A stretch of 35,631 nt of DNA, from the NCBI GenBank assembly GCA_026390855.1, contig JAPLFE010000114.1:1-35631 (forward strand), given 5' to 3'. Below the pieces are notes generated by a model. That model was given only the letters and a program-made list of their open reading frames with translations. It searched no databases and was not told the origin of the DNA. Below are positions 8,081-15,617 of this stretch, piece after piece (position 1 is the stretch's first letter; the number at the start of each line of letters is the position of its first letter). The DNA is from Chlorobiales bacterium (lineage in GTDB: Bacteria; Bacteroidota; Chlorobiia; Chlorobiales; Chlorobiaceae). Made by a program: the position numbers and the translations under genes.

Positions 8081-8449
8081 TTATGCTTTCGTATTCACGC
8101 CCTCCGCAATTTTATTGAGTGAGCTAGACAGCATCGTCAGGATCATATCAACAACTTTTAATTGTGAAGCACCTATATCAGCCAAAGAGTTGCACAAAAA
8201 ATTAAAGTTAGCAACGGTGTCGATAACCGACTCTGAATTTACTGGAGCAGATGAAGTCTTTGGAACAAACGCCGGTTTAGGCGTCTCCGCACTCACCAAA
8301 GAAGCCTTGGTTTCAGGTATAGTGTTATTTCGCTTCTGCTCTTGACTTACCGGATAATTTGGGCTCTTGGGTTGGGAACTTTCATTACCAGAATCAATAC
8401 CTTTCTTGAATCTTGCAAAAAATCCAGCTTTTTTTTCTTCTTTAAACAT
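8081..8449 (-). CDS. Uncharacterised protein with amphipathic C-terminal segment
   Basis: 122 residues. A basic start (MFKEEKKAGFFARFKKGID) is followed by about 50 low-complexity polar residues rich in Ser/Pro/Lys (SSQPKSPNYPVSQEQKRNN). The last ~45 residues (VIDTVANFNFLCNSLADIG onward, ending LSSSLNKIAEGVNTKA) look like an amphipathic helical hairpin. I do not recognise a named family. The size and character of the C-terminal segment resemble chlorosome-envelope proteins, and csmB lies 1.2 kb away on the other strand, so a chlorosome association is a guess worth testing. The DNA upstream (8450-8581) is short and unremarkable. Confidence 0.55.
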   Translation of the reverse strand: MFKEEKKAGFFARFKKGIDSGNESSQPKSPNYPVSQEQKRNNTIPETKASLVSAETPKPAFVPKTSSAPVNSESVIDTVANFNFLCNSLADIGASQLKVVDMILTMLSSSLNKIAEGVNTKA

Positions 8450-8581
8450 AATCTCTTTGTTTTTTACGTTGAGGCGATCATTATAAGCTGAAAAATAATA
8501 GCGTACACAAGAATAAGGAAATCGAGAACGACATATATTCCTGTTAATTCACTCCAGACTCAGTGAAGGAAAAAACGATCA

Positions 8582-9205
8582 TTACCCTCCAAATTTGTCT
8601 TTGGCAGCATCAAGCACATCACAAGTAATTTCATTATATCCCATTTCCTCAGCATACTCTTCTGCAGCTGATTTAATTTTACTCTGAAGAAAGGATGGGA
8701 CACTTTCCAGCCAGTCCTGAGCTTCGTCAGTCCATCTCGCTGATACGACTCTGGATTTCATCGTTTTATGGTACTCACTAAGAACATCAAGAACAAACGA
8801 ATCAATAATATCGCTCTCTGTAAGAACTGAGGATGGAAAAATTTGTTCCACCAAAATTTTGTTACGGACTAAATGAATTTTTAACTGCGGAAGATAAAGC
8901 ACCGCTGCCATATAATCAGGGGTTCCGCATGTCAGAAACATTGCTATTTTTTTCCTTTTCAGGTTCTGTTTCAAATTACCCTGGATCAAGGCCCCCAATA
9001 ACTGTGAGGAAACGAGAAAATAGTAAACCGGCGCTCCAAGAATGACAAGATCAAAATCCCTGATAAAGCCGTAATCCGCCAGTGCCTTACATTTCGCTTT
9101 TTCTACATATACATCGTTTTCCGCCAGTTTCAGTCCAATAGCATCGATAATTGCTTCTGTAGAACCATTTGTAGTTCTGCTATCATATAAAATAACAGCT
9201 TTCAT
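8582..9205 (-). CDS. Flavodoxin-like protein fused to a PCP_red (BchB C-terminal-type) domain
   Basis: 207 residues in two parts. Residues 1-150 are a flavodoxin-like Rossmann domain: MKAVILYDSRTTNGSTEAI carries the phosphate-binding loop (9-16), with VILGAPVYYF at 54-63 and MFLTCGTPDY at 89-98. Residues 158-207 match the small helical domain found at the C-terminus of light-independent protochlorophyllide reductase subunit B: W158, W165-L-E-S-V-P-S-F, then KSAAEEYAEEMGYNEIT and VLDAAKDKFGG. In BchB this tail helps form the pigment-binding site. I infer a redox protein able to recognise a tetrapyrrole or the reductase complex; neither the reaction nor the partner is known. Confidence 0.8.
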   Translation of the reverse strand: MKAVILYDSRTTNGSTEAIIDAIGLKLAENDVYVEKAKCKALADYGFIRDFDLVILGAPVYYFLVSSQLLGALIQGNLKQNLKRKKIAMFLTCGTPDYMAAVLYLPQLKIHLVRNKILVEQIFPSSVLTESDIIDSFVLDVLSEYHKTMKSRVVSARWTDEAQDWLESVPSFLQSKIKSAAEEYAEEMGYNEITCDVLDAAKDKFGG

Positions 9206-9680
9206 TGATAGGACAGGTAAATGTTGTGTTTAAAGTAAAAAACGTAGGGTCAAGTTAAACTGACCAGAAAAAAATCGACCAATTTTTATCAATATATTAT
9301 ATAAAAATGTTCAATCGGAAAGCCCGTCCCAAAAAAAAACGCGTTCATCTGTTACAATACAGCCTGAATATGTGGATAGAAAATAAGTCATTTTCTCATT
9401 GAAACATTACCGTATCGATGTAAAAAACCTACTTACTGAGGAGTAAATACTAAAACATGATTCCCCGGTAATATAGTTTTCACATATTTTACCTGTAGCT
9501 CCTTTTGACCTTGGGATTCTTCTGGGCATCAATGCAAAGGGTACTTAAAGTACTCTGCATATCGTTTTTCTATTTGCTCTGGAGTTGAAAATGTTTTAAC
9601 TTGAATAAAAATCGGTTAACAAGTGCCGGAATCAATTTTTACACAAAAATCTTTCTTAAAACCACTAAACAAAACAAGCC
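9206..9680. other. Intergenic region upstream of csmB
   Basis: About 475 bp between the divergent flavodoxin/PCP_red and csmB genes, so it must hold promoters for both. It contains a possible coding relic (9433-9615, minus) and within it an imperfect palindrome (9532-9560) whose outer arms are ATGCA/TGCAT. I cannot assign -10/-35 boxes with confidence. No Shine-Dalgarno sequence is visible before csmB. Confidence 0.5.
9433..9615 (-). pseudogene. Possible decayed coding remnant
   Basis: On the minus strand one frame stays open for 61 codons apart from a single TGA at 9529-9531. It reads as protein-like text: VKTFSTPEQIEKRYAEYFKY, then after the stop KELQVKYVKTILPGNHVLVF, ending TPQ and a TAA at 9433. 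There is no good start codon. I do not recognise the family; a fragment of a transposase or small hypothetical gene is possible. It may equally be chance, given the short length. Confidence 0.25.
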
Positions 9681-9905
9681 ATGTCAAACGGAACAAATGA
9701 TGTATCAGGCGCCATCAGCAATCTTTTTGAAACTGTAGGTAAACTTGCTCAGCAGCAGGTTGAGTTACTGAACAGCGGAATCAAAACAGCAACTTCGCTT
9801 ATTGAGCCTCTTGGAAAAACAGCTACCGATCTTGCAGGCAGCCTGTTAAACGCATTTACTCAGGTTTTACAGTCCGTTTCTTCAGCTATTGCTCCTAAAA
9901 AGTAA
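9681..9905 (+). CDS. csmB: Chlorosome envelope protein B
   Basis: 74 residues beginning MSNGTNDVSGAISNLFETVG and ending SVSSAIAPKK, with an amphipathic, glycine- and alanine-rich middle (QQQVELLNSGIKTATSLIEP, LAGSLLNAFTQVLQ). Length, both termini and composition match CsmB/CsmF proteins of green sulfur bacteria. These sit in the lipid monolayer envelope of the chlorosome, the bacteriochlorophyll-filled light-harvesting organelle. It is a monocistronic plus-strand gene with its own strong terminator 15 bp downstream, consistent with an abundant structural protein. CsmF is the main alternative name. Confidence 0.9.
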   Translation: MSNGTNDVSGAISNLFETVGKLAQQQVELLNSGIKTATSLIEPLGKTATDLAGSLLNAFTQVLQSVSSAIAPKK

Positions 9906-9920
9906 CTGCTGTCTTTTTTG

Positions 9921-9960
9921 AAAAAGCACCTTATACATAAGTATAGGGTGCTTTTTTTTT
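9921..9960 (+). terminator. Rho-independent terminator of csmB
   Basis: AAAAAGCACCTTATAC (9921-9936) pairs with GTATAGGGTGCTTTTT (from 9941) across an ATAA loop, with one G-T wobble. It is followed by a run of at least nine T. It may also work on the opposite strand because of the flanking A-run. Confidence 0.9.
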
Positions 9961-10038
9961 GCTTTCCGCAAAAAATTTTTCATTGCTATCGAGCAACAGG
10001 TCTCGATTAAAACGACACCGACAGAGAAGGCTCCCTGT

Positions 10039-11043
10039 ATGAACCTCCAGAAAAATATCATTGGCCTGTTCTGTGATTATTTCAGCAAACCCCTTTCAAT
10101 CTCAAAAATACAAGGGGATGCCTCAAGCCGTCAATATTTCAGAGTAACCGGCACTCAAGGAACTTCTATTGCCTGTTACGATCCAGCATTTGAAGCATCA
10201 ACAACTGAAACATACCCATTTCTTGTCCTGCACAGCCTTTTATCCAGGCATGCTATTCCCATTCCTGCACTTATAGCCATTGATGCTAAAAATGGCCTTC
10301 TGCTTCTTGAAGACTGTGGTGACCTTCTTCTGCAAAATATATTTGATTCCTCACAAGAACATACCGTATCTGAGAGGTACAGGAAAATCATTGATATCCT
10401 TATACAAATTCAAACTATAAGCGGTAATAAAAATAAGATTCCGTTCAGCATGTGTTTTGATCAGGAAAAACTCATGTTTGAATTTGATTTTTTTATCCAG
10501 CATGGCCTGCTTGATTACTTTTCCCCAGCGTTCGATCAGCAAAAGATCGGCAGGTTGCGAAATGAATTTGAAACTATTGCGAAAATCCTATTCAAGCCTC
10601 AACACTTTGTAATGAACCACAGGGATTTTCATAGCCGAAATATTCTTCTGCACCATGACAAAGCAGTGATTATCGACTTTCAGGATGCCCGCATGGGTCT
10701 ACCGCAATATGATGCAGTTTCCTTGATAAGAGACTCTTATATCAAGCTCAACCCCTCATTGGAAGAAAAACTGAAAGCTTATCACTACAATGCCCTCTGC
10801 AGCTATGAATTGACCTCCATGAGTTTCGATGAATATCTTTTTTATTTTGATATCATGGCCTTTCAGAGAAATATCAAGGCAATAGGAACTTTCTGTTACC
10901 AGACCCAGGTCAAAAAAAATAACACTTTCGAACACTCGATTGCACCAACACTAGGTTACTTGCCCGATTATATCAATGCAAGAAAAGAGTTGAAAGGTGC
11001 AGGGAAAATTCTACAGACTCTTCTTGACGTGACTGCCAGATGA
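10039..11043 (+). CDS. amgK: Amino-sugar kinase, AmgK-like (aminoglycoside phosphotransferase fold)
   Basis: 334 residues. The N-lobe holds LSISKIQGDASSRQYFRVTG, the usual opening of AmgK-type anomeric MurNAc/GlcNAc kinases, followed by LLLLEDCGD. The catalytic Brenner motif HRDFHSRN is at about 194-201 and the metal-binding IDFQDARMG near 212-220. AmgK makes sugar-1-phosphate in the cell-wall recycling route that bypasses de novo UDP-MurNAc synthesis. The stop overlaps the start of the next gene by 4 bp (ATGA), and that gene is a MurU-like nucleotidyltransferase, the exact partner of AmgK. Substrate specificity is inferred from this pairing. Confidence 0.82.
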   Translation: MNLQKNIIGLFCDYFSKPLSISKIQGDASSRQYFRVTGTQGTSIACYDPAFEASTTETYPFLVLHSLLSRHAIPIPALIAIDAKNGLLLLEDCGDLLLQNIFDSSQEHTVSERYRKIIDILIQIQTISGNKNKIPFSMCFDQEKLMFEFDFFIQHGLLDYFSPAFDQQKIGRLRNEFETIAKILFKPQHFVMNHRDFHSRNILLHHDKAVIIDFQDARMGLPQYDAVSLIRDSYIKLNPSLEEKLKAYHYNALCSYELTSMSFDEYLFYFDIMAFQRNIKAIGTFCYQTQVKKNNTFEHSIAPTLGYLPDYINARKELKGAGKILQTLLDVTAR

Positions 11044-11981
11044 AAGCATTTATCCTTGCTGCAGGCTTCGGCACTCGACTGCGTCCCTTAACAGATCACC
11101 TGCCGAAACCACTGATTCCGGTTCTTAATATTCCCAGCCTTTTTTATACTTTTTTTTTGTTGAAGCAGGCAGGAATCACAGAGATTATATGCAACATCCA
11201 CCATCATTCCAATGCGATCAGGCACTTTATTGAAGCAAGCGATCTGCCGGGTATTAGTGTCGTATTTTCAGAAGAACCAGTAATTCTCGGTACAGGGGGC
11301 GGCCTGAAAAAATGCGAAAAACTTCTTGGTTCCGACGAGTTTCTTCTCGTCAACAGTGATATTATTACCGATATTGACTTCAGAGCGCTCATCAATCATC
11401 ATCACCAATCTGGCCGACCAGGAACTCTAACCCTGTATAAAACACCAGAAGCTGCTACCATAGGATATGTCGGTGTTCAAAATGGTCTTGTCATAGACTT
11501 CAGAAACCTTCGTAATTCAGGATTAGTTTCCTCGTATATCTATACTGGTACTGCGGTTCTCAGTCCTGAAATTTTCAAATTTCTAAAAGAAGAATTTTCA
11601 GGAATTGTTGATACTGGATTTACAGGACTTATAGATAATGGTGGCCTTAGCTACTACAGACATGAGGGACTATGGAAAGATATCGGCACCATGCAGAACT
11701 ACTGGCTGGCAAATCTCGATATCGCATCGGTAATAACCAAAACATCTCATCAGATGAATCTTGCGATCGGCATTCATCCGCACTCGATCTCTCCTGAAGC
11801 GTTCATCAGTCCTAATGCTGATATCGCCTGCTCCGTCATCGGTAAAGGATGCCACATAGGGGCTGACTGTACAATCAGGAATTCAGTACTGTTGCCGGAT
11901 GTAATAATAAAGCCAGGAAGTACCATCATCAATGCTATTATCGATCCTTACAGCATGACAGTCATGAAGCATCAGCAATAA
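11040..11981 (+). CDS. murU: Sugar-1-phosphate nucleotidyltransferase, MurU-like
   Basis: 313 residues. The nucleotidyltransferase signature AAGFGTRLRPLTD is at 7-19 with the catalytic Lys in LPKPLIPV. The metal-binding FLLVNSDIITDIDF is near 102-115 and VGVQNG in the middle. MurU converts MurNAc-1-phosphate to UDP-MurNAc. This protein is longer than the compact MurU: its last ~60 residues form a left-handed beta-helix-like tail (ISPNADIACSVIGKGCHIGA, then IRNSVLLPDVIIKPGSTI), as in GDP-mannose or glucose-1-phosphate enzymes. Context (overlap with AmgK, NamZ next) favours MurNAc-1-P; a hexose-1-phosphate is the alternative. Confidence 0.8.
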   Translation: MKAFILAAGFGTRLRPLTDHLPKPLIPVLNIPSLFYTFFLLKQAGITEIICNIHHHSNAIRHFIEASDLPGISVVFSEEPVILGTGGGLKKCEKLLGSDEFLLVNSDIITDIDFRALINHHHQSGRPGTLTLYKTPEAATIGYVGVQNGLVIDFRNLRNSGLVSSYIYTGTAVLSPEIFKFLKEEFSGIVDTGFTGLIDNGGLSYYRHEGLWKDIGTMQNYWLANLDIASVITKTSHQMNLAIGIHPHSISPEAFISPNADIACSVIGKGCHIGADCTIRNSVLLPDVIIKPGSTIINAIIDPYSMTVMKHQQ

Positions 11982-11995
11982 AACCGGAAAGACAC

Positions 11996-13159
11996 ATGAT
12001 AGCAACAGGACTGGACATCCTGCTCAGAAATACCAACAGATTTCTTAACAGGAATATAGGACTCATCGTCAATCAGACATCTGTTACACCTGAATTGAAA
12101 TACTCATGGAATGTTCTCAAAGAAAGAGGGATTAAACTCAAACGGATTTTTTCTCCTGAACATGGCCTTTTTGCAACAGAACAGGATCAGATTGCTGTCA
12201 GTTACCAACCGGATCTGGACTGTGAAATAGTAAGCCTCTACGGCGACTCGGCAAAGTCACTCCTTCCCAACAAAACCCTGCTTGACAACATTGACCTTAT
12301 ACTATTTGATATTCAGGATGTTGGCTCCCGTTATTATACCTATGTGAACACTCTGGCTCTGTTTATGGACTCAGTCTCCGGAATGGACATAGAAATCATG
12401 GTGCTTGATCGCCCAAATCCTCTAGGGGGAACCATTATCGAAGGGCCTCTGCTTGATCAGGCATTCCGTTCGTTTGTAGGTATCTTCCCAATACCAGTAC
12501 GCCATGGCATGACTGCCGGAGAGCTGGCTCATCTCTACCGTGACTTCAAAAAACTTGATATCAACCTGAGTGTTATCACAATGGAAGGCTGGAAGCGCTC
12601 TATGCTGTTTCCTGAAACCGCTCTTCCTTGGATTCCTCCTTCCCCAAACATGCCCACGTTTGCCACTGCCGAGGTCTATCCAGGAATGTGCCTGTTCGAA
12701 GGCCTTAACGTCTCTGAAGGCAGGGGAACAACAACTCCATTTCAGCTTTCTGGAGCACCATTTATCAAGCCTGCTGAATTTACCGAACGTTGCCAAGTTT
12801 TTGGCCTCGAAGGGGTTCTTTTCCGCCCGGTATGGTTTAAACCAACATTTCACAAGTTTTGCGGGAAAGTAATCGGCGGCATCTGGTTGCAAGTTACCGA
12901 CCACTCCCGCTTCAGATCTTTCGCTACAGGGATTGCCATGACTTTGGCACTTCATGAACTCTACCCCGAGCACCTGCAATTTTTGAATGGTGTGTATGAA
13001 TTCAACGATACACTTCCGGCATTCGATCTGCTAGCCGGAAACAGCCATATCCGAACCTCAATACTAAACGGTTACAATGTCAACAGTATTATTGCGTCAT
13101 GGAAAGCTGACGAAGCTGAATTTTCAGAAATCAAGCAGGGCTTTCACTTGTATGATTAA
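11996..13159 (+). CDS. namZ: NamZ-like exo-beta-N-acetylmuramidase (DUF1343)
   Basis: 387 residues covering the full DUF1343 family: GLIVNQTSVTP near the start, IFSPEHGLFATEQDQ, LILFDIQDVGSRYYTYVNTL, VLDRPNPLGG, then RHGMTAGELAHLY, WIPPSPNMPTFATAEVYPG and LFEGLNVSEGRGTTTPF. NamZ removes MurNAc from the non-reducing end of peptidoglycan fragments. The gene starts 15 bp after the nucleotidyltransferase with GGAAAG upstream of the ATG. There is no signal peptide: the protein begins MIATGLDILL. It would therefore act in the cytoplasm on imported fragments, unlike exported members of the family, unless the start lies elsewhere. Confidence 0.85.
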   Translation: MIATGLDILLRNTNRFLNRNIGLIVNQTSVTPELKYSWNVLKERGIKLKRIFSPEHGLFATEQDQIAVSYQPDLDCEIVSLYGDSAKSLLPNKTLLDNIDLILFDIQDVGSRYYTYVNTLALFMDSVSGMDIEIMVLDRPNPLGGTIIEGPLLDQAFRSFVGIFPIPVRHGMTAGELAHLYRDFKKLDINLSVITMEGWKRSMLFPETALPWIPPSPNMPTFATAEVYPGMCLFEGLNVSEGRGTTTPFQLSGAPFIKPAEFTERCQVFGLEGVLFRPVWFKPTFHKFCGKVIGGIWLQVTDHSRFRSFATGIAMTLALHELYPEHLQFLNGVYEFNDTLPAFDLLAGNSHIRTSILNGYNVNSIIASWKADEAEFSEIKQGFHLYD

Positions 13160-13242
13160 GTGACACTTATGCTTAGGCACTATGAATAACAAGACTCTAC
13201 CCGACATCTTTGTTTATTAACACCTTTGAACAATTGTAAAAA

Positions 13243-14643
13243 ATGCAGACCATCGATCTTGCCATCATTATCCTGTTTCTCATTGGCAATACACTCTTTG
13301 GCCTCTGGCATGGTAAAAGCAACAAAAATTCCAGTGACTATTTCCTCGGAGGCCACAATCTGCCATGGATTGTTTCGATGCTCTCCATTGTTGCTTCAGA
13401 AACCTCGGTACTGACCTTCGTCAGCGTTCCTGGTCTTGCCTATCGGGGAGACTGGTCCTTTCTTCAACTGGCAATGGGTTACATAATCGGTAGAATCCTT
13501 GTCAGTTTCGTGCTCTTGCCCATGTATTTTAAACATGGCGTCAGCTCTATTTATGAAGTCATAGGCATTCGTTTCGGTCCCGGGATGCAAAAAGTTGCAG
13601 CTATTGTGTTCCTCGTCACGAGAACTCTCGGAGATGCTATCAGATTTCTTGCCGCCGGTGTTGTTGTGCAGGTGGTTACTGGGTGGTCTCTTCCGCTCTC
13701 AATCATGATAATCGGTTTAGTAACCCTTGTTTACACCCTTTCGGGAGGCATTAAAGCCGTCATCTGGCTTGAAAGTTTTCAGTTCGGTCTTTACCTTCTG
13801 GGAGGTATCCTCTCCATCGTTTTTCTTCTTAATAACATGGGGAAAAGTTTTCCTGAAATACTGGCATCGCTCGGCAGCTCAGGAAAACTCAACATCATCA
13901 ATACTGACCCTCATATTCTAACTAATCCTCTCGCTTTTTTCAGTGCATTTATCGGTGGCACCCTGCTTTCCCTTTCATCGCACGGGGTCGACTATATGAT
14001 GGTGCAACGTGTGCTAGGATGCAAAGATCTTGGATCAGCAAGAAAAGCTATGATCGGCAGTGGATTTTTTGTTTTTTTCCAGTTTTCAGTTTTTCTTCTT
14101 GCCGGTTCTCTTATTTCAGTGTTCATGCATGGTGCTACAATGGAAAAAGACCGGGAATTCGCCTTTTTTATTGTCCACTATCTTCCTGCAGGGTTAAAAG
14201 GATTATTGATAGCAGGCGTATTATCTGCTGCCATGTCAACCCACAGCTCTGCAATAAACGCTCTAGCTTCCTCAACTGTGAACGACATTCTAGGAGGAAA
14301 AACATCGCTCAGCTGTTCAAGATTGATCAGTTTCATCTGGGCAATAGTACTTATCATTATTGCACTTATGTTTGACGCAGGCAACAAGGCGATTGTCATG
14401 GTCGGCCTCGAAATAGCTTCCTTCACATACGGAGGACTTCTGGGGCTATTTCTCTTATCAAAAAGTAAAAGAGATTTCAACCCCACAAGTCTTGGTATCG
14501 GGCTGGTTGCCAGCATGGGCATTGTTTTTGTCCTTAAATTTCTGGGACTTGCATGGACTTGGTATATTACTTTCTCTGTTTTGATGAATCTTCTGGTAAC
14601 CACGGGTATCGATATTACCTTTTTCAAAAAAAGAGTTCCTTGA
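13243..14643 (+). CDS. Sodium:solute symporter (SSS family), candidate cell-wall sugar importer
   Basis: 466 residues with about 12-13 hydrophobic helices. SSS features are DYFLGGHNLPWIVSMLSIVA near 30-49, SETSVLTFVSVPG (the Na+-site region), YTLSGGIKAVIWLESFQFG, and GLLIAGVLSAAMSTHSSAIN near 325. It starts 83 bp after namZ on the same strand and closes the salvage cassette. That makes a MurNAc or muropeptide-disaccharide substrate the best guess; the family also moves sugars, sialic acid, proline and other solutes. No Shine-Dalgarno sequence is apparent at the ATG. Confidence 0.85.
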   Translation: MQTIDLAIIILFLIGNTLFGLWHGKSNKNSSDYFLGGHNLPWIVSMLSIVASETSVLTFVSVPGLAYRGDWSFLQLAMGYIIGRILVSFVLLPMYFKHGVSSIYEVIGIRFGPGMQKVAAIVFLVTRTLGDAIRFLAAGVVVQVVTGWSLPLSIMIIGLVTLVYTLSGGIKAVIWLESFQFGLYLLGGILSIVFLLNNMGKSFPEILASLGSSGKLNIINTDPHILTNPLAFFSAFIGGTLLSLSSHGVDYMMVQRVLGCKDLGSARKAMIGSGFFVFFQFSVFLLAGSLISVFMHGATMEKDREFAFFIVHYLPAGLKGLLIAGVLSAAMSTHSSAINALASSTVNDILGGKTSLSCSRLISFIWAIVLIIIALMFDAGNKAIVMVGLEIASFTYGGLLGLFLLSKSKRDFNPTSLGIGLVASMGIVFVLKFLGLAWTWYITFSVLMNLLVTTGIDITFFKKRVP

Positions 14644-14725
14644 TACTGATAACCCCTTTATTCTAGAGGTAGAAATCTCTGAAACGATCTAAAAACTGGA
14701 CATAAACCATCTTTTTGGCTCTTAT

Positions 14726-15427
14726 CTATTCAAGAAGCCTGTCATAGTATGGCTCAAGGCTCGATTGCACCCCGTCGGCTTCATTAATCACTTCAAAAGT
14801 TGCGTTTTTTGCTTTTTCAACCCATAATGCCACAACAAGAAGCTCAGCAACATCAGAACGGTTAATCCACCCACTCCACAATTTGTCACCAGTATCAACA
14901 TGAAGTTTATGTTGCAAAGGTTCACCGTCCTGCAATCCGCCAGGCCGAACAATGGTATATGATCGGCCTCCCATTGAAAAGACCTTTCTCAAATGTTCTT
15001 CAGCTTCCCACTTTTTACTCAGTACGCCAGCAAAAAGATTAAGTGGATGATACCACTTTGTAACCGCCATAGAGCTGACAAGCCCAAAATGTTTTACATC
15101 AGCCTTCGCTGCTTCATCGACAAGCCTGATCACTCCATCCCGATCCACATCACCCGGAGATGATTCGCCAGTAACTGAACTGGAGCCCAGCGCAGAAATA
15201 ACCGCATCACACCCTCTTACCGCATTTGCAACATCGGCCGCACTTTGAATCTTACCAGTAACAACTTCCACACTCTCACCAAAAATACGCAACGCTTTCT
15301 CCCGCTCCCTTGAAAATATTCTTACGGGTATACCGTAATGCAAAAGCCTTTTCACTACCCATTGCCCAGTTCTTCCAGTTGCTCCTGCAACAAGAACTTT
15401 ACCTTTATATGTTGCTTTGGTATCCAT
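14726..15427 (-). CDS. NAD(P)-binding atypical short-chain dehydrogenase (NmrA/YwnB-like)
   Basis: 233 residues. The nucleotide-binding motif is VLVAGATGRTGQWVVKRL at about 11-28. IFSREREKALRIFGESVEVV lies after it, and CDAVISALGSSSVTG ends strand 4. The YxxxK catalytic signature is not obvious (WEAEEHLRK occupies that place), and YTIVRPGGLQDG follows. This is the atypical SDR pattern, in which many members bind NAD(P) and work as reductases, isomerases or sensors. It faces the NamZ-SSS cassette convergently and stands alone. Substrate unknown. Confidence 0.8.
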   Translation of the reverse strand: MDTKATYKGKVLVAGATGRTGQWVVKRLLHYGIPVRIFSREREKALRIFGESVEVVTGKIQSAADVANAVRGCDAVISALGSSSVTGESSPGDVDRDGVIRLVDEAAKADVKHFGLVSSMAVTKWYHPLNLFAGVLSKKWEAEEHLRKVFSMGGRSYTIVRPGGLQDGEPLQHKLHVDTGDKLWSGWINRSDVAELLVVALWVEKAKNATFEVINEADGVQSSLEPYYDRLLE

Positions 15428-15617
15428 GATACAGTCGTTAAATAGATTTGAAATAACTGATTATTTATTAATGCATTAATAAATAAACCATTTACATATG
15501 TAATAAAGTTTCTGTACACAGCAGTAATTTCATTACTTTTTGCAAATAACATAAATCTCTTTCTAAAGAGAACCTTGAGAATGCTTTTACATGCCTCAAT
15601 CATCAAATTCTGTACTT

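Noticed and set aside
12422-12979. 185-residue minus-strand frame inside the NamZ-like gene
   Set aside because: Antisense shadow of a well-conserved gene; no motif or ribosome-binding site of its own.
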